From: Chloroflexi bacterium RBG_16_68_14
GTDB lineage: Bacteria; Chloroflexota; Dehalococcoidia; DSTF01; RBG-16-68-14
DNA: 6,413 nt
Reading direction: 5' to 3'
NCBI GenBank assembly: GCA_001796995.1
Contig: MGOB01000020.1
Location: 8,837-15,249, forward strand
The number at the start of each line of letters is the position of its first letter. Positions within the stretch are counted from its first letter, which is position 1. The notes beneath the pieces were generated by a model, which searched no databases, was not told the origin of the DNA, and saw only the letters and a program-made list of their open reading frames with translations. This document shows positions 1 through 5,898 of the stretch, piece by piece. Made by a program: the position numbers and the translations under genes.

Positions 1-339
1 CGCTGGGGCGGGCCCGTCTCGGTATCGCTCGATATGGCGCCGGCCATTGGCTACGTGGGGGACGAGCGCGTGGTCTACAGCCTGGGCTGCGTGGGCCATG
101 GCGTCTCGCTGACGCAGCTCAACGGCCGCACCATCGCCGACCTGCTCCTGGGGCGCCAGACGGAGCTGACCGAGGTGTTCTTCGTCAACCGGCGCATCAT
201 CCCCTGGCCGCCGGAGCCCCTGCGCTTCGTCCTGGGCCAGGCCATCCGGGGCTACCTGCGCCTCGAGGACGCCTGGACTGACCGAGGGGCGTCGAAGCGG
301 GCTCCCGCCGCCCAGCCTCAGGAAGCCCTTCGCCGCTGA
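1..339 (+). CDS. FAD-dependent oxidoreductase (DAO family), C-terminal fragment
   Basis: The frame is open from the first base to a TGA at 337-339, giving about 112 residues of C-terminus; the start and the N-terminal Rossmann FAD motif lie outside the window. The fragment opens with RWGGPVSVSLDMAPAIGY. It continues through a glycine-rich stretch, SLGCVGHGVSLTQLNGR, which corresponds to the second FAD-contacting segment of DAO/glycine-oxidase-like flavoproteins, and then IADLLLGR. The tail FVNRRIIPWPPEPLRF, followed by a GYLRLED segment, is characteristic of a bacterial subgroup of these oxidoreductases. Family members oxidise amines or amino acids using FAD in the cytoplasm; the substrate here is unknown. 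The last roughly 20 residues are Ala/Pro/Arg-rich and look like a non-conserved tail. It is co-directional with the next gene, but the 136-bp gap with inverted repeats leaves the operon link open. Family call is firm; substrate is not inferable. Confidence 0.88.
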   Translation, partial: RWGGPVSVSLDMAPAIGYVGDERVVYSLGCVGHGVSLTQLNGRTIADLLLGRQTELTEVFFVNRRIIPWPPEPLRFVLGQAIRGYLRLEDAWTDRGASKRAPAAQPQEALRR

Positions 340-342
340 CGA

Positions 343-362
343 GGCAGCCTCCGGGAGCTGCC
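343..362. repeat. Inverted repeat just after the DAO gene stop
   Basis: GGCAGC (343-348) and GCTGCC (357-362) are perfect complements around an 8-base loop, starting 3 bases after the TGA. The position suits a transcript 3'-end hairpin, but no T-run follows, so a rho-independent terminator is not established. Confidence 0.3.
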
Positions 363-406
363 AGTACGTAAGAACGGAGAGACGAGCGCGGAAACGGGCC
401 CAATGG

Positions 407-433
407 CCCTTGCTGTCCCGCTGCGCAGCAGGG
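407..433. repeat. Imperfect hairpin in the leader of the CrtI-like gene
   Basis: CCC-T-TGCTG (407-415) pairs with CAGCAGGG (426-433): eight base pairs with one bulged T and a 10-base loop. The loop side holds a perfect 10-bp palindrome, GCTGCGCAGC (420-429), so two alternative foldings compete. The structure ends 28 bases before the ribosome binding site. It may be a protein-binding operator, an mRNA leader structure or chance in GC-rich DNA; no T-run follows it. Confidence 0.3.
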
Positions 434-461
434 TAACAGGATATCAGCCGAGAACGCCCGC

Positions 462-469
462 AAAGGAGG
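462..469 (+). promoter_or_regulatory. Strong ribosome binding site for the CrtI-like gene
   Basis: AAAGGAGG lies 6 bases before the ATG at 476. It is a near-perfect anti-16S match and fixes that start over internal alternatives. Confidence 0.85.
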
Positions 470-475
470 CCGCAC

Positions 476-2131
476 ATGGACAGCCGTGATTGGGACGCCG
501 TCATCATCGGTTCCGGACTGGGAGGGCTCACCGCAGGCGCCTACCTGGCGACGAACGGCCTGCGCACACTCGTGCTGGAGCACCACTACGTCGCCGGAGG
601 AAACTCCCACGTCTTCCGCCGCAAGGCGCTCCACGGCCAGTGCTCGTTCGAGTTCGACGTCGGCGTGCACTACGTGGGCGACTGCGGCCCGGACGGCCTC
701 ATCCCCACCGTGCTGCGCGGGGTCGGGCTCGAAGACAAGGTCGAGTTCCTGGAGATGGACCCGGACGGGTTCGACACGCTGGTGTTCCCCGGGCTTACTT
801 TCCGGGTGCCGAAGGGCTGGGACCGCTACCGGGAGCGCTTGGTGGCCACCTTTCCCGATGAGGAGACCGGCCTCCACCGCTATCTGGACGTGCTGGAGAG
901 CGTGCTGGCCGAACAGAGGAGCATCCGCCTACCGATAGGGCCCGAGGATCTCCCGCGCCTGGCACAGGAGGCGCCCAACTTCCTGCGCTGGGCCCTCCGG
1001 CCCCTGAGCGAGCTGTTCGACGACTGCGGGCTGGGGCAGAAGGTGCGGGCGGTGCTGGCCGCCGAGTGTGGGGCGTATGCCTCGCCCCCCTCGCGGGCGC
1101 CCGTCGCCCTTCAGGCCGGGTTGATGGACCACTACCTGAAGGGCGCCTACTATCCGCAGGGCGGGGGGCAGGTGCTGGCGGCCCATCTGGTGGACGTGAT
1201 CCGCTCCCACGGTGGCGAGGTCCGCACCCGAACCACGGTAGAGCGCATCCTGATGGAGCAGGCCCGGGCCGTGGGCGTCCGCCTGGCCACGGGCGAGGAG
1301 TTCCGAGCGCCCGTGGTGATCTCCAACGCGGACCTCAAGCGCACCTTCTTCGAGCTGGTGGGGGAGGGACACCTTGCGCCGGAGACGGTTGCCCGGCTCA
1401 AGCAGTACCGGATGTCGCTGCCCATCTTCGTCGTCTACCTGGGGCTGGACATCGACCTGCGGGAGCGCCTGCCCAACACTAACTACTGGTACTACACCTC
1501 TTTCGACATCGAGGGCATGTACCAGGACTGCTACGCGGGCCGGGTGCCATCGGAACTGGGCTTGTTCATCACCCTGGGCTCCGTGAAGGATCCCCACACG
1601 TCTGCCATCGCGTCGAAGGGGTACACCAGCCTGGAGGTCATGATGTGGGTCCCTCCGGACTATCGGGTCTGGAGTATCGGAGAGGGCCCCGCGTCCGGCG
1701 AGCGGTATCACCAGAAGAAGGACTACCGCTCCCTCAAGGAACAGCTCCTCGACACGCTGATAGAGGGGGTGGAGCAGGCGATCCCCGGCATCAAGGAGCA
1801 CATCGTCTGGAAGGAGGCGGCCACCCCCATTACCCAGGAGCGGTACACGCTGTCCACGGGAGGCACCTCCTACGGCATCGAGCTGGCGACGGACCAGATC
1901 GGGCCCAACCGGCCGTCGCCGAAGACAGAGATCGAAGGGCTCTACCTGGCCGGCGCCAGCACCCTCTTCGGGCACGGCATCGTTGGGTCGATGCGGGGCG
2001 GCGTGGGCTGCGCTAGCGTCGTGCTGGGTCGCGACCTGATGGCGGAGGTGGAAGGGGGCCAGGTCTTCGGTGACCCGTCGAAGCTGACGGCAGGCGGGCC
2101 GGGCTGGGACCCCTGGGAGGCTAGCCGCTAG
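476..2131 (+). CDS. Phytoene desaturase/retinol saturase-like FAD-dependent oxidoreductase
   Basis: This 551-residue flavoprotein belongs to the CrtI/CrtISO/retinol-saturase group (COG1233-like). The N-terminal FAD Rossmann motif is VIIGSGLGGLTAGAYLA (G12, G14, G17). It is followed by the ribose-binding acid E35 in LVLEHH and the GG pair at 41-42. FEFDVGVHYVG (58-68) and YYPQGGGQVLAAHLVDVI (225-242) resemble retinol saturase and carotene isomerase more than classical phytoene desaturase. The C-terminal FAD segment is GLYLAGAS...GHGIVGSMRGG (488-509). Length is normal for the family. No signal peptide or clear membrane span is visible; relatives are often membrane-associated. Family members desaturate, saturate or isomerise polyene or isoprenoid chains. 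No phytoene synthase or other carotenoid gene is nearby, so a carotenoid role is not supported; a catabolic role with the downstream acyl-CoA genes is inferred. The start is set by AAAGGAGG at 462-469. Family call is strong; substrate unknown. Confidence 0.92.
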   Translation: MDSRDWDAVIIGSGLGGLTAGAYLATNGLRTLVLEHHYVAGGNSHVFRRKALHGQCSFEFDVGVHYVGDCGPDGLIPTVLRGVGLEDKVEFLEMDPDGFDTLVFPGLTFRVPKGWDRYRERLVATFPDEETGLHRYLDVLESVLAEQRSIRLPIGPEDLPRLAQEAPNFLRWALRPLSELFDDCGLGQKVRAVLAAECGAYASPPSRAPVALQAGLMDHYLKGAYYPQGGGQVLAAHLVDVIRSHGGEVRTRTTVERILMEQARAVGVRLATGEEFRAPVVISNADLKRTFFELVGEGHLAPETVARLKQYRMSLPIFVVYLGLDIDLRERLPNTNYWYYTSFDIEGMYQDCYAGRVPSELGLFITLGSVKDPHTSAIASKGYTSLEVMMWVPPDYRVWSIGEGPASGERYHQKKDYRSLKEQLLDTLIEGVEQAIPGIKEHIVWKEAATPITQERYTLSTGGTSYGIELATDQIGPNRPSPKTEIEGLYLAGASTLFGHGIVGSMRGGVGCASVVLGRDLMAEVEGGQVFGDPSKLTAGGPGWDPWEASR

Positions 2132-2192
2132 GCCGACTGCGGCACGCCCGGCTCGAGGAAAGGCTAGACTATCGGTGGCCGGGGCCCAGCGG

Positions 2193-2213
2193 CTCTTGCC
2201 ATTCCGGCAAGGG
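2193..2213. repeat. Perfect inverted repeat upstream of the acyl-CoA dehydrogenase operon
   Basis: CTCTTGCC (2193-2200) pairs with GGCAAGGG (2206-2213) around the 5-base loop ATTCC: eight pairs including one G-T. The core CTTGCC-N5-GGCAAG is perfect. It lies 62 bases after the CrtI-like stop and 73 bases before the acyl-CoA dehydrogenase ATG. There is no T-run, so an operator is at least as likely as a terminator. TTGCCA (2197-2202) with TATCAG (2219-2224) at 16-base spacing makes a weak sigma70-like promoter guess overlapping the repeat, which would suit a repressor site. This is inference only. Confidence 0.4.
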
Positions 2214-2272
2214 AGGAGTATCAGGAGAGAGGACAACATAGTGAGGCGACGCACTCATTGCGGCCGCAGGCC

Positions 2273-2280
2273 GAGGAGGG
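2273..2280 (+). promoter_or_regulatory. Ribosome binding site for the acyl-CoA dehydrogenase gene
   Basis: GAGGAGGG ends 6 bases before the ATG at 2287 and supports that start. No other purine-rich site sits correctly before a later in-frame ATG. Confidence 0.8.
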
Positions 2281-2286
2281 GAGATC

Positions 2287-3522
2287 ATGCAAGACGCTCT
2301 GCTCACAGACGTTCGTGGGAACCTACGAGACGAAGTGCGGGCCTTCGTCCGGGACGACGTGCCCCGCCAGCTCATCTTGGATATGGACGCGGGGAAGGTT
2401 TCCTACCCCCGCGAGTTCCTTGAGGCCGCCGCTCGCCGCCGGCTCCTGGGGGTGCGCTTCGACGAGAAGTACGGCGGGCGCGGCCTCGGCTGGATCGATG
2501 AAATCGTGGCCCTGGAGGAGATCGGCGTCCTCAGCACCAGCCTTCCCTGCTTGTACGGCCTGGTCAGTATCGTTGGGGAGGCACTCAACGTCTTCGGTAC
2601 GCCCGAGCAGAAGGACCGCTGGCTGCGGCCGGCCCTTGAGGGGAACCTGACCGTAGCCGAGGCCTTGACTGAGCCCCGCGGCGGCTCCGACTTCTTCGGT
2701 ACGACGACCATCGCTCGCCGCGATGGCGACACCTGGGTTCTCAACGGTCGCAAGCGGTTTATCGTCGGCGCTGAGGGCGCGGACTACTTCCTGGTGTACG
2801 CCCGAACACGGGAGGATGCCCCCTCCCATGAGTCCCTCAGCGCTTTCATCGTGGAGAGGGGACCCCAAGTGGAGGTTCAGCATGTCTACGGGCTGCTGGG
2901 CATGCGTGGCGGAGGCACCGGCCGGGTCTACTTCCGGGACGCCCGCGTACCTGTCGAGAACGTCATCGGTGGAGAGCACTGCGGAGCCCTGGTGTTCAAC
3001 CAGATGATGCTCCCGGAGCGGATGACCAGCGCGGCTGGCGCGCTGGGGGCTGCCCGCGCGGCCCTGGAGATCGCCGCGCGCTATAGCGACCGCCGCAAGG
3101 CCTTCGGCAAGAAGATACGCGCCTTCGAGGGGGTCAGCTTCAAGGTGGCCGATAGCATCACTCTCCTCGACGCTGCCCGTGCCTTGGTCGAAACCGCCGC
3201 CCGGGCCATCGACGCTGGGGAGCAGCCGGGCCGCGTCCGCCGCCTGGTATCCGAGGCCAAGAAGTTCGCCACCGACGCGGCGTGGCAGATCATCAACCAT
3301 GCCATGCAGATCATGGGTGGCATCGGCTACACCAACGTCTATCCAATCGAGCGATTCCTGCGCGACGCAAGGCTCTTCACGATCTGGACGGGAACAAACG
3401 AGATCATGAATCTCCTGATCCAGCATGAGTATTACGACGAACTCGGCATGGCCGCGCCCGTCCGAGACGTGGAGGCCGACGCCCCGGACGCCGATGTCGA
3501 GGGCGAGAAGATATACGAGTAG
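2287..3522 (+). CDS. Acyl-CoA dehydrogenase with IVD/LCAD-type catalytic base position
   Basis: This 411-residue cytoplasmic FAD enzyme should introduce an alpha,beta double bond into an acyl-CoA and pass electrons to electron-transferring flavoprotein. The helical N-terminal domain spans about 1-120. The middle beta domain carries the ALTEPRGGSDFFGT signature (126-139) and WVLNGRKRFI (150-159). The C-terminal helical domain has RRKAFGKKIRAFEG (269-282) and QIMGGIGYTN...RFLRDAR (341-362). The usual Glu of the Y-E-G-T motif is replaced by Thr368 in IWTGTNEI. A Glu is instead present at 244 in LPERMTSAAGALG, the position used as base by isovaleryl-CoA and long-chain acyl-CoA dehydrogenases, so activity is probably retained. 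An acidic tail (about 393-411) ends in EKIYE. It begins a three-gene run, with the crotonase gene 29 bp downstream. Family is certain; chain length and branching preference are unknown. Confidence 0.96.
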   Translation: MQDALLTDVRGNLRDEVRAFVRDDVPRQLILDMDAGKVSYPREFLEAAARRRLLGVRFDEKYGGRGLGWIDEIVALEEIGVLSTSLPCLYGLVSIVGEALNVFGTPEQKDRWLRPALEGNLTVAEALTEPRGGSDFFGTTTIARRDGDTWVLNGRKRFIVGAEGADYFLVYARTREDAPSHESLSAFIVERGPQVEVQHVYGLLGMRGGGTGRVYFRDARVPVENVIGGEHCGALVFNQMMLPERMTSAAGALGAARAALEIAARYSDRRKAFGKKIRAFEGVSFKVADSITLLDAARALVETAARAIDAGEQPGRVRRLVSEAKKFATDAAWQIINHAMQIMGGIGYTNVYPIERFLRDARLFTIWTGTNEIMNLLIQHEYYDELGMAAPVRDVEADAPDADVEGEKIYE

Positions 3523-3540
3523 GAGGCGCCAGGGATGAGA

Positions 3541-3547
3541 AGGGAGG
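3541..3547 (+). promoter_or_regulatory. Ribosome binding site for the enoyl-CoA hydratase gene
   Basis: AGGGAGG sits 4 bases before the ATG at 3552, within the 29-bp gap after the acyl-CoA dehydrogenase stop. It selects this start over the out-of-frame ATG at 3535. Confidence 0.7.
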
Positions 3548-3551
3548 CTCC

Positions 3552-4325
3552 ATGACCACGGTTCGCGCTCAGGACCAGGAGGACGGCGTCCGCCTGCTCA
3601 CGCTCGACCGACCGCCCGCCAATGCGATAGACCAGACCCTTCTGGCCGACCTCGCCGCGGCGCTCGACGACGCGGGCGCGGACGACGCGGTGCGCGCGGT
3701 GGTGCTGACCGGCGCGGGCAGGTTCTTCAGCGGGGGCCTGGACCTGGCGGCGGCGGCCGGTGACCAGGCTCTCGCGGGAATGGTCCTTGCTCCCTATCGG
3801 GACACGCACCTGCGGCTGCTCACCTTCCCCAAGCCCACTATCGCGATGGTCAACGGCCATGCCATCGCGGGCGGGCTGATCGTCGTGCTGGCCTGCGATT
3901 ACCGCGTGGGCCTCGACGGTGACTACCGCATCGGACTGAACGAGGTGGCCATCGGCGCCTCCTTCCCGAGGGCCGCCTTCGAGACCGTCCGGCTCCGCCT
4001 CACGCACGGCCAGGCGAGCGAGCTGCTCCTGGGCGCCGACCTTTACGCGGCAAGCGAAGCGGTCCGACTGGGCGTGGTGGCCGAACTGCTCCCGGCCGAT
4101 GCCTTCGAAGCGACCGTCCTGCGCCGCGCCGCCCGGCTCGGCGCGTTTCCCCGCGAGGCGTACGCCCACACCAAGGCGGCCCTCGCCGCTGAGGCGGTGG
4201 AGCGCATCGAATCCGAGACGGCCGAGGAGGCGGTCCGCGGCGCTGCGGTATGGATGACGCCGGAGAGCGTCGCGGCCCGGGAGGCGCAGCGCGAGAAGCT
4301 GGGCAAGCGCACTCCGAAGGGCTGA
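3552..4325 (+). CDS. Enoyl-CoA hydratase/isomerase (crotonase family)
   Basis: This 257-residue crotonase-fold protein has the usual family length. It probably hydrates or isomerises the enoyl-CoA made by the upstream dehydrogenase. The oxyanion hole is formed by FFSGGLDL (58-65) and NGHAIAGG (101-108). Both acids used by classical hydratases appear to be kept: E131 in LNEVAIG aligns with rat Glu144, and E157 in QASELLLG aligns with rat Glu164. The classical G-A-G-G-T-Q-R loop between them is absent and replaced by ASFPRAAFETVRLRL. NEVAIG followed by a Pro-containing loop is typical of a less studied crotonase subgroup (PRK06213-like, from memory), so delta3,delta2-isomerase or another acyl-CoA activity is possible. 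The C-terminus (about 215-257) is a charged helix. The GMC gene starts about 21 bp downstream. Superfamily is certain; exact reaction is not. Confidence 0.94.
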   Translation: MTTVRAQDQEDGVRLLTLDRPPANAIDQTLLADLAAALDDAGADDAVRAVVLTGAGRFFSGGLDLAAAAGDQALAGMVLAPYRDTHLRLLTFPKPTIAMVNGHAIAGGLIVVLACDYRVGLDGDYRIGLNEVAIGASFPRAAFETVRLRLTHGQASELLLGADLYAASEAVRLGVVAELLPADAFEATVLRRAARLGAFPREAYAHTKAALAAEAVERIESETAEEAVRGAAVWMTPESVAAREAQREKLGKRTPKG

Positions 4326-4346
4326 CGGCGCGGCCCAAGCTTGACT

Positions 4347-5861
4347 ATGAAGTACGACGTGATCGTCGTCGGTGCGGGAGCGGGCGGGGCCGTGATCGCG
4401 GCGCGCGTGTCGGAGGACCCGTCGCGCTCGGTGCTGCTGCTGGAAGCGGGGCCCTACTATCCGACGGCGGAGCAGATGCCCGCCGACCTGCTCAACGGCA
4501 ACAACAACTCCTACTTCGCCCACGACTGGGGCTACGAGGCCGAGGCGAACACCGGGGGGCGGCTGGTGCATCTGCCCGCCGGGAAGGTCGTCGGCGGCTC
4601 GTCAGCCGTCAACACGGCCATCGCCCTGCGCGGCGCGCCGGAGGACTACGACGAGTGGGCGACCCTGGGCAACGACGAGTGGTCGTGGGAGAAGGTGCTG
4701 CCTTACTTCCGCCGCCTCGAGAACGACCTGGACTTCGACGATGACTTCCACGGCCGGAGCGGCCCCGTGCCCATCCGGCGCTACCGCGAGGAGGAGTTGG
4801 CGCCCGTGCAGCTAGCCTTCGTCCGGGCGATGCGGGCGATGGGCTACCCGGAGACCAAGGACAACAACGACCCCCAGTCGGCGGGCCTCGCCCCGCACCC
4901 GATGAACAAGCAGGGCACGCTGCGCATGAGCGTGGCCATCTGCTACCTGGAGCCGGCGCGCCATCGCCTGAACCTGACCATCCGCGGCGACTGCTTCACG
5001 CGCCGGATCATCACCGACGGAGCCCGAGCCACTGGGGTCGAGGTAGAGTCTGGCGGCACGACGCAGGTCGTGGAGGGTGAGCGCATCGTGCTCGCGGGCG
5101 GCGCCATCGGCTCGCCCGCTCTCCTCATGCGCTCGGGCATCGGCCCGGAAGTCCACCTGAGGGAGCTGGGCATCGACGTGGTGGAGGACCTGCCCGGCGT
5201 CGGCGAGAACCTGGACGACCACCCGATGCTGGGCGCCGCCTTCGCGGCGAGGGAGGGCCTCCTCAACGCCAAAGACCCCCTGGTGCAGGTCACCTATCGC
5301 TACACCTCCCCGGGCGGCGCGGAGCGCAACGACATGCAGCTCATGCCCGTGTCTCAGTTGCCTACTCGCTCCGGCAAGCTGGTGTTCGCCATCGGCTCGG
5401 TCATCTACCGCCAGAAGTCGACAGGGCGCCTAACCCTCCAGTCGGCCGATCCGCACGTGTCTCCCCGCGTTGAGCAACGTTTTCTCGAACACGAGGAGGA
5501 CGTGCGGCGTCTGGTGGACGGCGTGCGCATGGCGCTGGAGGTCGGCTCCCACCCCGAGTTTGCCCACATCGCGGATGGAGTGAGGGCGCCGCCGGCCGGG
5601 GTGGTGCCCGACGACGAGGCGCTGGCCCAGTGGTGCAAGATGGTCGCCTCCAGCGGCTTCCACCCGAGTTGCACGGCGAAGATGGCGCCTGCCGACGACC
5701 CGATGGGGGTGGTCGACCAGCACCTGCGCGTGCGGGGGTTCGACAACCTGTTCGTCGCCGACGCGTCGGTGATGCCCAAGTGCCCCCGCGCCAACCTCCA
5801 CCTGACCACCATCATGATCGGCGAGCGCGCCGGCGAGTGGCTGCGGGAAGGGGTTATCTAG
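4347..5861 (+). CDS. GMC-family FAD-dependent alcohol oxidase/dehydrogenase
   Basis: This 504-residue choline-oxidase/aryl-alcohol-oxidase-like GMC flavoenzyme would oxidise an alcohol to an aldehyde. The N-terminal FAD motif is YDVIVVGAGAGG (G9, G11, G14), with E33 in LLLEAG. GMC signature 1 is GKVVGGSSAVNTAIALRG (79-96) and signature 2 is GGAIGSPALLMRSGIGP (251-267). Active-site residues appear to be His439 in SSGFHPSCTAKM and His485 in ANLHLTTIMIGER. This is a His/His pair like aryl-alcohol and glucose oxidases; choline oxidase has Asn at the second site. No signal peptide is visible, so it is probably cytoplasmic. ATG 4347 gives the usual MKYDVIVVG start; an in-frame TTG at 4341 would add two residues. 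Neither has a recognisable ribosome binding site, suggesting coupling to the crotonase gene 21 bp upstream. Oxidase versus dehydrogenase and substrate are unknown. Confidence 0.94.
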   Translation: MKYDVIVVGAGAGGAVIAARVSEDPSRSVLLLEAGPYYPTAEQMPADLLNGNNNSYFAHDWGYEAEANTGGRLVHLPAGKVVGGSSAVNTAIALRGAPEDYDEWATLGNDEWSWEKVLPYFRRLENDLDFDDDFHGRSGPVPIRRYREEELAPVQLAFVRAMRAMGYPETKDNNDPQSAGLAPHPMNKQGTLRMSVAICYLEPARHRLNLTIRGDCFTRRIITDGARATGVEVESGGTTQVVEGERIVLAGGAIGSPALLMRSGIGPEVHLRELGIDVVEDLPGVGENLDDHPMLGAAFAAREGLLNAKDPLVQVTYRYTSPGGAERNDMQLMPVSQLPTRSGKLVFAIGSVIYRQKSTGRLTLQSADPHVSPRVEQRFLEHEEDVRRLVDGVRMALEVGSHPEFAHIADGVRAPPAGVVPDDEALAQWCKMVASSGFHPSCTAKMAPADDPMGVVDQHLRVRGFDNLFVADASVMPKCPRANLHLTTIMIGERAGEWLREGVI

Positions 5862-5862
5862 A

Positions 5863-5891
5863 GCGGGGCCGCCTCCCGCCCGAAGAGGGCG
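5863..5891. repeat. Two overlapping small hairpins between convergent genes
   Basis: The 37-bp convergent gap holds GCGGGG (5863-5868) pairing with TCCCGC (5874-5879, one G-T), and CGCCC (5877-5881) pairing with GGGCG (5887-5891). They overlap at 5877-5879 and are mutually exclusive. Neither is followed by a T-run on either strand. They may help end transcription from both sides, but in DNA this GC-rich short stems are expected by chance. Confidence 0.25.
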
Positions 5892-5898
5892 CGCGCCA

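Noticed and set aside
410..439. Sigma70-type promoter (TTGCTG with TAACAG) before the CrtI-like gene
   Set aside because: The -10 match is only about half of consensus; too weak in GC-rich DNA to list as a feature.
197..877. Minus-strand open frame (226 codons) across the DAO/CrtI-like gap
   Set aside because: It covers the end of one real gene and the start of another, with no motif; composition is typical of an antisense shadow.
929..2254. Long minus-strand open frame (441 codons) opposite the CrtI-like gene
   Set aside because: Its translation is low-complexity and matches no family; long antisense frames are expected opposite GC-rich genes. The plus-strand protein has clear FAD motifs.
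2323..3426. Minus-strand open frame (367 codons) opposite the acyl-CoA dehydrogenase gene
   Set aside because: No recognisable domain, and the plus strand carries an unmistakable acyl-CoA dehydrogenase.
3432..4571. Minus-strand open frame (379 codons) spanning the crotonase gene and its flanks
   Set aside because: It overlaps three real genes, is Arg/Gly/His-rich without motifs, and has the codon-shadow character of GC-rich DNA.
5863..5891. A bidirectional rho-independent terminator
   Set aside because: Stems are only 5-6 bp and neither strand shows a T-run, so I list the hairpins but do not call a terminator.
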